Assembly (NCBI GenBank): GCA_023421955.1
Contig: JAEZSE010000007.1
Location: forward strand, 1-50,868
DNA from: Bacillota bacterium
GTDB lineage: Bacteria; Bacillota; Clostridia; Christensenellales; UMGS416
Direction of reading: 5' to 3'
DNA length: 50,868 nt
Shown in pieces: positions 40,563-48,590 of this stretch; within the stretch, counting starts at the first letter, position 1, and every line of letters begins with the position of its first letter. A program made the translations under genes and the position numbers. The notes under the pieces are model-generated. The model did not search any database. It saw only the letters and a program-made list of their open reading frames with translations, and had not been told where the DNA came from.

Positions 40563-40581
40563 GATAATCATTCTCAATATC
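40563..40581 (-). promoter_or_regulatory. Fur box of feoAB
   Basis: On the minus strand GATATTGAGAATGATTATC matches the 19-base Fur consensus GATAATGATAATCATTATC at 16 positions. It ends about 15 bases before the feoA start, so bound Fur would block transcription when Fe2+ is plentiful. Confidence 0.85.
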
Positions 40582-40706
40582 ATTATAATCGATTGCAGGA
40601 TTTTGTCAAAGGGTTTTTTGTGGGAATGATAACGTTGTAATGATGGTTTTGGTCAAACTTTTAATCCAAACCGGATACAATATTGTATAAGTCTGGGGGT
40701 GAGGAA

Positions 40707-41312
40707 TTGGCACAGGCAAAGTGGCTGCTGTTTGACCTGGGCGGCGTGCTGGTGGACTATGTGGGCGCGGCCCGCCTCAACGCCTGGCTGCAAAGGCCCG
40801 CGGACGACTGGGAGCTGTCGCGCCACTGGCTTTATTCGCCCACGGTGCGCGCCTTTGAAAGCGGCCGGATCAGCCCGGTGGTGTTTGCGACCGAACTGGT
40901 TGCGGAGATGGGCCTGCAGGTGCATCCCGACGAATTCCTGCGGGAGTTCCCCAATTTTGTGACAGGTTACTTCCCCGGCGCGGAGGAGCTGCTGGCCACG
41001 CTGGCCTCCCGCCACCCGCTGGCGCTGCTCTCCAACACCAACGCGCTCCAGTGGGATAAGCTTTGCCGCACCACCTACACCGACCGGCTCTTCCGCAAGG
41101 TGTTCCTTTCTTTCCGCACCGGCTTTTTGAAGCCCGACCGGGAGGCCTTTCTGAATGTGGTGGAAAAGCTGGGCGTGGAGCCGGACCGGATCCTGTTCTT
41201 CGACGACAACCCGGACAATGTGCGCGGCGCGCTCAATGTGGGCATGGAGGCCATGCATGTGCTGGGGTTTGAAGACATGCGGGGGAAGATCAGGGCGATG
41301 GGGCTGGTATAG
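40707..41312 (+). CDS. HAD family phosphatase
   Basis: A 201-residue HAD-IA hydrolase, close to YihX-type sugar-phosphate phosphatases. Motif I is LFDLGGVLVD (nucleophile Asp), motif II LLSNTN, motif III Lys in FLKPDREAFLNV, motif IV FFDDNPDNVRGA. The start is most likely the TTG at 40707 (GGGGGTG upstream); a TTG at 40683 would add 8 residues. It diverges from feoAB, and both start within about 160 bases of each other. Substrate unknown. Confidence 0.88.
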   Translation: MAQAKWLLFDLGGVLVDYVGAARLNAWLQRPADDWELSRHWLYSPTVRAFESGRISPVVFATELVAEMGLQVHPDEFLREFPNFVTGYFPGAEELLATLASRHPLALLSNTNALQWDKLCRTTYTDRLFRKVFLSFRTGFLKPDREAFLNVVEKLGVEPDRILFFDDNPDNVRGALNVGMEAMHVLGFEDMRGKIRAMGLV

Positions 41313-41645
41313 GCTCTCTTCTCATCCCCCTCCCGTTTTTAGCACCCTCTCCCCTTGCCCCTCCCCCATCACTGTGGGAGGGGTATATTAGTATGGGGGC
41401 TGGCGCCCCCAATCCCCCGGCATCTATCAATGGACTCGTTAACCCAAGGCAGAAGTATAGGGGGACCGGGGCGCTAGCCCCGACTAGCTTCTCCCCCTCC
41501 CACTAGCAAGGGGGAGGGGGTCGGGGGGAGAGGGTGTTGATGGGCATCGGGGAGGGGCAAGGGGAGAGGGTCGTCGGGGGAGAGCGCTGAGGGCTGAGTG
41601 CCACAACCACTTGAATTCCCCCAAGCCTTATGAGAAGATAACCCC
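41313..41645. other. intergenic region with C-run/G-run inverted repeats
   Basis: No gene is supported. It holds a third kind of repeat: CACCCTCTCCCCTTGCCCCTCC (41344) is mirrored by GGAGGGGCAAGGGGAGAGGG (41550), and CTCCCCCTCCCACTAGCAAGGGGGAGG forms a hairpin. GGCTGGCGCCCCCAATCCCC is paired with GGGGACCGGGGCGCTAGCCCC. Together they make a composite inverted repeat of about 230 bases. Confidence 0.6.
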
Positions 41646-42122
41646 ATGGACCAAAAGCACACAAACGAATCCTATATGCGCCAGGCCTTGAAGCAGGCGG
41701 CGCTGGCTGCCGCCCACGGCGATGTGCCGGTGGGCGCAGTGGTGGTCAAGGAGGGCAAAATCATCGCCCGGGGCCGCAACCGCCGCGAAGAAAAGGGCGA
41801 CCCCACCGCCCACGCGGAGGTGGAGGCATTGAGAAAAGCCGCCAAGAAGCTTGGCGGCTGGTATCTGCACGGCTGCACGCTGGTGGTCACGCTGGAGCCC
41901 TGCCCGATGTGCGCCGGAGCGGCGATGCAGGCGCGGCTGGAGGCCGTGGTGTTTGGCGCCTATGACCCCAAGGCTGGCTGCGCGGGGTCACTGATGAACC
42001 TGCCCGGTGATGAGCGGTTCCCGCACCGGGTGAGCGTGACCGGCGGCGTGCTGGAGGAGGACTGCGCTGCGCTGCTCAAGCAGTTTTTCCGGCAGAGAAG
42101 GAACAAGGCAAGCCAGGAATAG
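41646..42122 (+). CDS. tadA: tRNA adenosine(34) deaminase TadA
   Basis: TadA changes A34 of tRNA-Arg(ACG) to inosine. The 158-residue product has the zinc motifs HAEVEAL (with the proton-shuttling Glu) and LEPCPMCAGAAMQARLEAVVFGA, and the family N-terminus YMRQALKQAALAAAHGDVPVGAVVV. In Bacillota tadA usually lies upstream of dnaX; here it is 38 kb away. The ribosome site is weak (GAGAAG). It converges with the lipoprotein gene, with only three bases between the stops and no hairpin. Confidence 0.96.
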   Translation: MDQKHTNESYMRQALKQAALAAAHGDVPVGAVVVKEGKIIARGRNRREEKGDPTAHAEVEALRKAAKKLGGWYLHGCTLVVTLEPCPMCAGAAMQARLEAVVFGAYDPKAGCAGSLMNLPGDERFPHRVSVTGGVLEEDCAALLKQFFRQRRNKASQE

Positions 42123-42125
42123 CGT

Positions 42126-42533
42126 CTATTTTGCCAGTGTGCCCACAACCGGCACACCTTTCAGTTTGCTGACGCCGTGGGGCGACAGCGTCTTGATCTC
42201 AGTGGTCAGGTCCTTTCCGGCAAAGAACCGCCCCCAATGAGAGCCGCCCTTCCATTCAGGCACGTTTGTCACATCATAGACCACGCCATCCACGGCGATA
42301 TAGGCGGGGTTGCCGTTCTTGCCGTCAAACTTAGCCAGTTCATCCACTGTGAACACCTTGCCCTCCGGGGCGGCGGTGGCTTCAGAGGTTACAACGGGGG
42401 TTGCCGCATTTGTTGGCGCAGCGGTGGCCGGGGCTATGGTGGCTGCCGGGGCCGCGCAGGCGGCCAACAGCAGGATCGAAGCTATAAAAACGGCGAGCAG
42501 TGCGCCGTTGCGTTTTGCAGTTTGTTTCATCAT
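42126..42533 (-). CDS. cytochrome-b5-like lipoprotein (copy 2)
   Basis: A 135-residue lipoprotein: signal with lipobox LAAC near residue 26, an Ala/Thr/Pro linker, then a cytochrome-b5-like domain (VFTVDELAKFDGKNGNPAYI, VDGVVYDVTNVPEWKGG, LSPHGVSKLKGVPVVG). Bacterial domains of this kind are predicted to bind heme or another hydrophobic ligand; the classic HPGG motif is not present as such. The start may be ATG 42533 or 42530 (AGAGG upstream). A tandem paralog lies 22 bases upstream, so they form one operon. Confidence 0.85.
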   Translation of the reverse strand: MMKQTAKRNGALLAVFIASILLLAACAAPAATIAPATAAPTNAATPVVTSEATAAPEGKVFTVDELAKFDGKNGNPAYIAVDGVVYDVTNVPEWKGGSHWGRFFAGKDLTTEIKTLSPHGVSKLKGVPVVGTLAK

Positions 42534-42555
42534 AAACACCTCTTTCGGTGATTGG

Positions 42556-43044
42556 TTATTGTTTTGCCAACGTGCCCACCACCGGCAAGCCCTTCAGGAT
42601 GCTTGCGCCATGGGGGGACTGGTTGTTGAACGCGTCGGTCAGATCCTGACCGGCCTGAAAGCCCTTATGGCCGCCGTTGCGCCACTCACGCACATCGGTC
42701 ACATCATAGACCACGCCGCTCACGGCGATGTAGGCGGGGTTGCCGTTTTTGCCGTCATACTTGGCCAGCTCTGCCAGTGTGAACACCTTGCCCTCCGGGG
42801 CAGTGGTGGCCACGGTGGTGGCGGTTGGGGCCGGTGTTGCTGTTTCAGCCGGTGACGCGGTGGCCGGCGGCGCGGTATCAGTCGGTGCGGCAGTGGCTGG
42901 TGATGTTGTTTCAATCGGTGCGGCGGTGGCCGGGGCCAATGTGGCAGGCACCGTTGTGGCTGGGGCTGCGCAAGCGGCCAGCAGCAGGATCGAAACAGTG
43001 ATAACGGCGAGCAACGCGCCGGATCGTTTTATGTTTTGTTTCAT
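42556..43044 (-). CDS. cytochrome-b5-like lipoprotein (copy 1)
   Basis: A 162-residue paralog of the next gene. The signal ends in LLAAC, followed by a 55-residue linker of repeated Ala/Thr/Pro units (PATAAPTDTAPPATASP), then VFTLAELAKYDGKNGNPAYI, VSGVVYDVTDVREWRNGG, NNQSPHGASILKGLPVVG. AGAGGTG precedes the ATG. The longer linker should let the domain reach further from the membrane than in copy 2. Confidence 0.87.
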   Translation of the reverse strand: MKQNIKRSGALLAVITVSILLLAACAAPATTVPATLAPATAAPIETTSPATAAPTDTAPPATASPAETATPAPTATTVATTAPEGKVFTLAELAKYDGKNGNPAYIAVSGVVYDVTDVREWRNGGHKGFQAGQDLTDAFNNQSPHGASILKGLPVVGTLAKQ

Positions 43045-43177
43045 GTTTCACACCTCTTTTGATTGAGTTGGCTGCATTGTAGCGCTGAGAGGCATGAGGA
43101 AATGTGATTTTGATTACGTTAAAGTGCATGTTCACGGATTGTTTATAAACGACTAAAGCCATGAATTCTCTCTCAAT

Positions 43178-43207
43178 GTACGGGCCGGGCTCTGTACCGG
43201 CCCGTCT
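43178..43207 (+). repeat. GTAC-headed hairpin repeat
   Basis: GTACGGGCCGGGCTC and the GTACCGGCCCGTC arm pair; the tail TTAATGGCTCC resembles CTACATGGCTC after the copy at 20526. Same head form as 22252. Confidence 0.65.
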
Positions 43208-43389
43208 TAATGGCTCCTAGCCTGTACGCCCTTAATGAATTTCTTAAGCATGCGTTCGCTCAGCTCAGACCTGACAATACTGCTGCCTGTGGGCAGGAAA
43301 TCCCCCTGGCCCTCTGAGGCCATCCCTCTTGAATTTTTGCTTTCAGCAAAAACAAAGGGGGTGGAGAGTTAATTTTCACAAGCTTAACA

Positions 43390-43417
43390 GTAGGGGCCGG
43401 GCTCCGTCCCGGCCCGC
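43390..43417 (+). repeat. GTAG-headed hairpin repeat
   Basis: GTAGGGGCCGGG-CTCCG-TCCCGGCCCGC: identical to the copy at 20526-20551 over the whole stem. Confidence 0.7.
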
Positions 43418-43444
43418 TTTCAGCGGAATGTCTTGTGGCGCTTC

Positions 43445-45703
43445 CTACTGGGAAATATCCCCCATCAGCCTCGTCAGTTCTCCCGAATAATAGCACACCA
43501 GCCGGTGCAGCGGGCGGGTGAGGCACACATACAAAAGGCGGCAGTGCAGCGGGTCGTCGGGCCACAGCTCGGAGTTGATGTCGGCCAGCACGATGGCGTC
43601 AAACTCCAGGCCCTTCACCATGTGGGCCGGCAGCACCATGGGGCCGCCGCGGTAGTCGTCGTCGCCGTCGCGGTAAAGGGACAGCCCTTCCACGCGGGGC
43701 TTCAGCTTTTTAAAGAGGGCTTCCGCGTCCTTCGGGCGCTTGTGCACCACGGCCACGGTCTTCATGCCGTCGGCCAGCAGAGCATTCACCTGCTCGGCGA
43801 TGGTAATCTCGGGGTGTACGTCCGGCAGGGGCAGCACCTCCGGCGCTCTGCCATGGCGCAGCACCGGCTTGGCCTGCCGCTGGCCGGGGAAGGGGTGCCG
43901 CGCGGCCACCTTACCGGCGAACTCCATGATCTCCACCGTGTTGCGGTAGCTTGTGACCAGCTCGTGGAAGTCGGCGCAGCCGGGGCCGAACACACCGTCC
44001 ATGATGGCCTGCCAGCCGGTGACGCCCCGGTAGCCGTGGATGCCCTGGGCGAGGTCGCCGACGATTGTGAACGACGCGTTTTGCGTGAGCGTCTTCAACA
44101 CGTCGAACTGGAAGGCGGAGAAGTCCTGCGCCTCATCGAGCACCGTGTGGTGGATGTCCAGCCGCTCGGTTTGGCCGAAGAGCAGGCCGTTCAGGTAGAT
44201 GATCGGCGCGATGTCCGCCGTTTCGATGCGCTTGCTGTTCAGGCGGGCAAGGCTGTCTTCACAGAGGGCCTGCCAGTCGCCCTTGTCCACGCCATCCGGC
44301 AGCGGGAAGAGCGGCTCCGGCGACAGCAGCTGCCGGTATTGCTCCAGCAGATCAAGCTTGGGGAAGGCCTTCATGCAGTCGTCCACGGCGTGGGCGGCGT
44401 GTTCGTCATACTCCTTGAGTCTCGCGTCACGGGCGGCGTAGAGGCGCTGCATCAGCTCCCGGCGTTCTTCGCAGTCCACCGGCATCTTCTCGCGGATCAG
44501 GTTGGCGCGGCGCACGGCCTCCTTTTCGAGGTCGGCCTTGGCACCGTCCAGCGCGTCCTTCAAGCGGCTGGCCAGCACCTTTTTCAGCTGCGGCACCCTG
44601 CGCGCCAGCGGGAAGGGCGACAGGTCCTGTGTGATGAGGCGGGTGAGCTCGGCCCGGTTGATCACCGTGACCGGCCCCAGCTTCAACCCCTCCCGCGGGG
44701 CCATGGAGGCGGCCAGCGCGTTCACGAAGCGGCGCACGCACTCCTTCATGTCCAGGCTGCCCTTGAGCCTTGCCATCCGCACGATGGGCCTTCGCTCGTG
44801 TTCGGGCAGCTCAAGCAGGCGCAGCAGCGTGCCCGAGTCATCGAGCGGCGGCAACTTCTTGCCGGTGAGCATGCCGCCCAGGCCGTAGAACGTGGTCTGC
44901 AGCACGTTCTCCGCGCCCAGCTCCGGCAGCACCGCCGAAATGTAATTGAGGAACAGCGGCGAGGGCGCGATGACCATCAGGTTCTCCGGGCCCATCGTTT
45001 GCTGATAGGTATACAGCAGCCACGTGATGCGGTGCAGCGCCACGGTGGTCTTGCCCGCGCCGGCCACGCCCTGCACGACCATGGGGCGTTTGTAGTTGTG
45101 GCGGATGATGTCGTTCTGCTCGGCCTGGATCGTCGTGACAATGTCCCTCAGCCTCGCGTTGGCGTGGTCGGAGAGCACGTCTTGCAGGTATTCGTCTTGC
45201 GTCACAATGTCGGCGTCGATGATCGAATGGAGTTTGCCGTCGGATATGCTGAAGATGCGCTTGAGGCTCATGTCGCCGGATACAATCCCGGCGGGGCTTT
45301 CAAATTGGGCCGGGCCCACCTGGGCGCCGTAATACAAATTTGCGATGGGGCTGCGCCAGTCGTAGATGTAGGGCCTGCGGCTCGCCGCGTCGGAGACGCC
45401 CCATTTGCCGATGTAGAGCCGGTCGTAGTCCCCGTCGCCGTCCTTCTTGAAGTCCACGCGGGAGAAATAGGGCGTGTGCTCGGCGTAGCGGAGGTTCTTT
45501 GCCTTTTGGCTGGTGATGGCGTAAATCTTTTCGGCCACGAACCACTCGTGGTAGTATTCGCGCTGCACCAGCCTTAACCGGAGGACTTCCTTCAACTGCT
45601 TCTGCTCGAGTTCATCGGCGGCGGCCTGCTCATGGGTGACGCGGGCGATGGCCTCTGCGAGCTTGCGGGACTCCTCCGGGAAGTCCCTGTGGAGGGAGGA
45701 CAA
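43445..45703 (-). CDS. helD: UvrD/Rep-type helicase, HelD (RNA polymerase recycling factor) family
   Basis: A 752-residue superfamily 1 ATPase. HelD proteins push their arms into RNA polymerase and release it from DNA. Motifs are the Walker A QGVAGAGKTTVALHRITWLL, YIYDWRSPIANLYY (a HelD hallmark), Walker B LDEAQDFS, and LVTSYRNTVEI. An N-terminal coiled coil (residues 1-60) should reach the polymerase secondary channel. The start is probably TTG 45703, with AGGAGGTGG upstream. Upstream and divergent lies the AT-rich deaminase operon. Confidence 0.92.
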   Translation of the reverse strand: MSSLHRDFPEESRKLAEAIARVTHEQAAADELEQKQLKEVLRLRLVQREYYHEWFVAEKIYAITSQKAKNLRYAEHTPYFSRVDFKKDGDGDYDRLYIGKWGVSDAASRRPYIYDWRSPIANLYYGAQVGPAQFESPAGIVSGDMSLKRIFSISDGKLHSIIDADIVTQDEYLQDVLSDHANARLRDIVTTIQAEQNDIIRHNYKRPMVVQGVAGAGKTTVALHRITWLLYTYQQTMGPENLMVIAPSPLFLNYISAVLPELGAENVLQTTFYGLGGMLTGKKLPPLDDSGTLLRLLELPEHERRPIVRMARLKGSLDMKECVRRFVNALAASMAPREGLKLGPVTVINRAELTRLITQDLSPFPLARRVPQLKKVLASRLKDALDGAKADLEKEAVRRANLIREKMPVDCEERRELMQRLYAARDARLKEYDEHAAHAVDDCMKAFPKLDLLEQYRQLLSPEPLFPLPDGVDKGDWQALCEDSLARLNSKRIETADIAPIIYLNGLLFGQTERLDIHHTVLDEAQDFSAFQFDVLKTLTQNASFTIVGDLAQGIHGYRGVTGWQAIMDGVFGPGCADFHELVTSYRNTVEIMEFAGKVAARHPFPGQRQAKPVLRHGRAPEVLPLPDVHPEITIAEQVNALLADGMKTVAVVHKRPKDAEALFKKLKPRVEGLSLYRDGDDDYRGGPMVLPAHMVKGLEFDAIVLADINSELWPDDPLHCRLLYVCLTRPLHRLVCYYSGELTRLMGDISQ

Positions 45704-45829
45704 GGGAACCACCTCCTGACTTTTGGGGAAACAAGGAGTGGTATTATAGCATGGGAGGGGAGGGGAGGGCAAGGGGGGGGAGGCGGAATGGACAAGTTAT
45801 TTGTTTTCATAATAATTTAGAAAAAATTA

Positions 45830-45858
45830 TTGCATATACCCATTTTTCACTGTATTAT
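45830..45858 (+). promoter_or_regulatory. possible promoter of the deaminase operon
   Basis: TTGCAT (45830-45835) and TATTAT (45853-45858) with a 17-base spacer, 32 bases before the first gene. The AT-rich background makes chance matches likely. Confidence 0.4.
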
Positions 45859-45890
45859 GTATGTTAATCCAAATGGAATAGGGTACTGTA

Positions 45891-46655
45891 ATGAAAGACA
45901 GAAATGTGTTTTTCAGAGTCATTATTCTTATTTGTGTCATTGTGGTTGCTCTGTCTGTCCTTTTGTCAGTATTAGTGTATCTTTATAAAAAGCTTAGCGG
46001 ATCAATTGAAATCAATGTAGACCTAGGGCTATTATTGTCAATTTTGTTGGCTTTGTTTTCGATCGGGTTGTCATTGGCTTTCTTTTTTAAAGCGAACGAG
46101 ACAAGCGACAATTATTTCAAGCATTCGTATGATATAATGAAAGATCAATCAATATTGTTAGGACGAATTGAGGAGAGGTTTGGTGAGAAACTCGGAAGCG
46201 TCCAAACTGCATTATCTAGTTTAGTTGCAGCAAATGACAGGCTTGAGAGTCTAGTTACAAAAGACCAAAAAATACAGGACTATTTAAAGAATACCGAGGG
46301 TAGAAATGTTGACCCAAACGAGTTATTGAGTCTTTTGAATGACCGTAACGTAGATGCGATTAAATTTAACGAAATAGTAGACTCGATTAGTGCTTTGAGA
46401 AAAGAAATAGTGAATAAAAGTTCAGAAGATTCAATAGATGACAGGATGAAGTATGATTATGAACAAGATACGAAGCGCATTTATAGTATAATTAGGAAGG
46501 TCATGCAAGTGGGGGTTAATGAAAAAGGCTATGTTGACATTAAAAACTTGTCAATAACAGATTATAGGAATGGTCGAAAATATGGCTTATTCGATGAAAA
46601 TGGTAAGCTAACAGATCTTGGTTTTTCATTATTGTCTGATAAGAAACAACAGTAA
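45891..46655 (+). CDS. two-pass membrane coiled-coil protein of the deaminase operon
   Basis: A 254-residue protein. Two membrane helices (about residues 8-32 and 45-67) are followed by FKANETSDNYFKHSYDIMKD and a long helical part with QSILLGRIEERFGEKLGSVQ, predicted coiled coil to residue 130. The C-terminal 60 residues (RIYSIIRKVMQVGVNEKGYV to LTDLGFSLLSDKK) look like a small separate domain. I cannot name a family. It is AT-rich like the next two genes, and its stop is 12 bases before the deaminase start, so it is cotranscribed. A membrane-bound sensor, partner or inhibitor of the deaminase is plausible but unproven. Confidence 0.8.
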   Translation: MKDRNVFFRVIILICVIVVALSVLLSVLVYLYKKLSGSIEINVDLGLLLSILLALFSIGLSLAFFFKANETSDNYFKHSYDIMKDQSILLGRIEERFGEKLGSVQTALSSLVAANDRLESLVTKDQKIQDYLKNTEGRNVDPNELLSLLNDRNVDAIKFNEIVDSISALRKEIVNKSSEDSIDDRMKYDYEQDTKRIYSIIRKVMQVGVNEKGYVDIKNLSITDYRNGRKYGLFDENGKLTDLGFSLLSDKKQQ

Positions 46656-46667
46656 AGGGGAATTTTG

Positions 46668-48218
46668 TTGAATATTTATGATGTTATACAAAAGCAAGCG
46701 AGATATAGTTCTCAGCTTGAAAATCAAATTTCAACGAAGGATTCCGAGTTAGTAATTGGACTCGTTGGAGCTGTTGGTACTGATCTAAGTCAGATATCTG
46801 AAAAGATAAAGAAGCGGTTAACAGCATATTCGTACAAAACGAGAATTATTCGAGTATCACATGAGATTATTTCTCAATTTTTTCCACCCGTTAGCGACGA
46901 AGCAACGGAATATGAAAGAATATCTACATATATGGATTATGGAGATAAGTTGCGAGATTTTAGTCAGAATGATTCAGTATTAGTTGATGGTATTGCTAAC
47001 ATAATCTTTTACGAAAGGAAGATAGATAAAAAATTTGAAGTTCGTCTTCCGAAAAAGAGGACTGCATATGTTATTCATTCCTTAAAGCACCCCCTTGAAG
47101 TCCAGAGGTTGAGAGAAATTTATAAGAATGGCTTCTACCTGATTGGTGTATTTACAGAAACAGATCAGAGACTGGAGAACTTACAATCAATATATCATTG
47201 TTCAGAGCCAGAAGCACTTCATCTTATGCATCGAGATGAAAATGAGGGTGACCATGGGCAACAAACAAGAGATACTTTCCAGATGTCTGATTTCTTTATA
47301 CACAATAATGGTGTAGAAAAGCAGATAGATGCATCCATAACTCGCATTTTTGATTTGTTGTTTGGTAAGCCGTGGCTAACGCCAACGCATGATGAGTATG
47401 CAATGTTTTTGGCATATTGTGCTGCTCTCCGTTCTGCCGATCTTTCGCGTCAAATAGGAGCTGTTATTTCAAAGAATAACGATATTATTTCATCCGGAGC
47501 AAACGATTGCCCATGCTATGGGGGTGGTTTATATTGGCCTGTTTATGATGATAAGCATGGTATAAGTGATATAACCGGAGGAAGAGACTGGACGAGGGGT
47601 TATGATTCAAATAAAGAGCAGTTAAGAGGTATTATTAATGATATCATTGACAAGCTTAATGCTAATATAAAAGACGAAAATAAAGAACTAATAGTAAAAA
47701 CAATGTATGAAACAAGATTGAATGAATTGACAGAGTACGGACGAATTGTTCATGCTGAAATGGAAGCTCTCTTAATGTGTGCTAGAAATGGCATATCTAC
47801 GAGAGGCGCGACGCTATATTGTACAACAATGCCATGCCATAATTGCGCTAAACACATAATTGCATCAGGGATATCAACAGTATATTTCATTGAGCCATAT
47901 CCCAAAAGCAAGACGTTTGAGTTTTATGATGATGCAATAGAACAAACTCAGAAGGATACAGATTCCAGTAAGGTTCGCTTCTCTCATTTTATTGGTGTTG
48001 GTCCAAGGAGATTCATGGAAATCTTTTTGATGAAGCCAGTTGAAGGGTATGATATAATTAGAAAAGAAAAGGATGGCAGAATTGTTGAATGGTCTGAAAA
48101 GAATGCTTGTTTGCGACAGCAAATGGCTCTTCAAACATATCTTGATAGAGAGGCAATAGCGGCAGACCGATACGATAAAATGGGAGGAGAACAAAGTGGA
48201 GACCAAGAAGGAGTTTGA
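46668..48218 (+). CDS. anti-phage dCTP deaminase-type protein (P-loop + cytidine deaminase)
   Basis: A 516-residue protein with the layout of defence dCTP deaminases (DCD/AvcD type). The N-terminal half has a P-loop-like GLVGAVGTDLSQISEKIKKR (near residue 31) and a kinase-like fold. The C-terminal half is a zinc cytidine deaminase: HAEMEAL (His362, Glu364) and TTMPCHNCAKHI (Cys390, Cys393). Known relatives deaminate dCTP/dCMP during infection and starve phage of nucleotides. TTG 46668 has GGGG 7 bases upstream; TTG 46665 is an alternative. Known avcD genes have a regulatory RNA just upstream; here only 12 bases separate it from the previous gene. Its end overlaps a small third gene. Confidence 0.88.
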   Translation: MNIYDVIQKQARYSSQLENQISTKDSELVIGLVGAVGTDLSQISEKIKKRLTAYSYKTRIIRVSHEIISQFFPPVSDEATEYERISTYMDYGDKLRDFSQNDSVLVDGIANIIFYERKIDKKFEVRLPKKRTAYVIHSLKHPLEVQRLREIYKNGFYLIGVFTETDQRLENLQSIYHCSEPEALHLMHRDENEGDHGQQTRDTFQMSDFFIHNNGVEKQIDASITRIFDLLFGKPWLTPTHDEYAMFLAYCAALRSADLSRQIGAVISKNNDIISSGANDCPCYGGGLYWPVYDDKHGISDITGGRDWTRGYDSNKEQLRGIINDIIDKLNANIKDENKELIVKTMYETRLNELTEYGRIVHAEMEALLMCARNGISTRGATLYCTTMPCHNCAKHIIASGISTVYFIEPYPKSKTFEFYDDAIEQTQKDTDSSKVRFSHFIGVGPRRFMEIFLMKPVEGYDIIRKEKDGRIVEWSEKNACLRQQMALQTYLDREAIAADRYDKMGGEQSGDQEGV

Positions 48219-48351
48219 ACGTCCATTAGCGAAGGGGTCATCGACAGTAAAAGTTTCAGCTGCTCATGTTGTGAATTCCTTACCATCGTGGAAAATGGAT
48301 GTGCAAAAGCAGAATTTCGAATGTTATTCAACTAAAAAGACTACGCGATAA
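48196..48351 (+). CDS. 51-residue protein overlapping the deaminase gene
   Basis: A short gene easily missed. It starts with GTG at 48196, six bases after a strong GGGAGGAG ribosome site that lies inside the end of the deaminase gene, and ends in TAA at 48351. The first 23 bases overlap the deaminase gene in another frame, so translation may be coupled. The product starts METKKEFERPLAKGSSTVKV and ends NFECYSTKKTTR; it is basic and soluble, with one Cys. A terminator follows within 10 bases, so it is the last gene of the operon. No family recognised. It could be a small regulator or a remnant. Confidence 0.6.
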   Translation: METKKEFERPLAKGSSTVKVSAAHVVNSLPSWKMDVQKQNFECYSTKKTTR

Positions 48352-48358
48352 TGACTTT

Positions 48359-48380
48359 GCTCCCTGTTACAGGGAGCTTT
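48359..48380 (+). terminator. terminator of the deaminase operon
   Basis: GCTCCCTG-TTA-CAGGGAGC with TTTCATT after it: a perfect 8-base-pair stem starting 7 bases after the 51-codon gene. GC-rich host-like sequence resumes about 20 bases later, which marks the right edge of the AT-rich island. Confidence 0.8.
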
Positions 48381-48590
48381 CATTAATGCTTGACCTATGT
48401 ACCCCGCGGGCCCCCGGCCCGCTTTTCCCTTTTGTACCCCCAGCCCCCGACTCCCGCGCACACAGCCCATCTGCCCTTGCAGCCCCGCGCGCACAGCACA
48501 CCCCGGCGGGCTTCCTGCCTCGTGCCTTAGTGAACTTCAAGCAGGCGGAACCGCCCGCTCCCTTCCGTCATCTTTCGCGCAGCTTGCCTC

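Larger units (their letters stand above)
43045..43444. other. 400-base intergenic region with three repeats
   Basis: No gene is supported. It holds a GTAC-headed hairpin (43178-43207), a G-run repeat (43298-43372, core GGCCCTCTGAGGCC, loop TTTTTGC-TTTCA-GCAAAAA) and a GTAG-headed hairpin (43390-43417). They lie downstream of helD and upstream of the b5-like genes. Confidence 0.6.

Noticed and set aside
40683..40706. Eight extra residues at the start of the HAD phosphatase
   Set aside because: The TTG at 40683 has no ribosome site, and the protein fold begins just after the TTG at 40707.
43433..45577. A 714-codon plus-strand frame
   Set aside because: It is the antisense of helD, is His/Val/Leu-rich as such GC-driven frames are, and has no motif.
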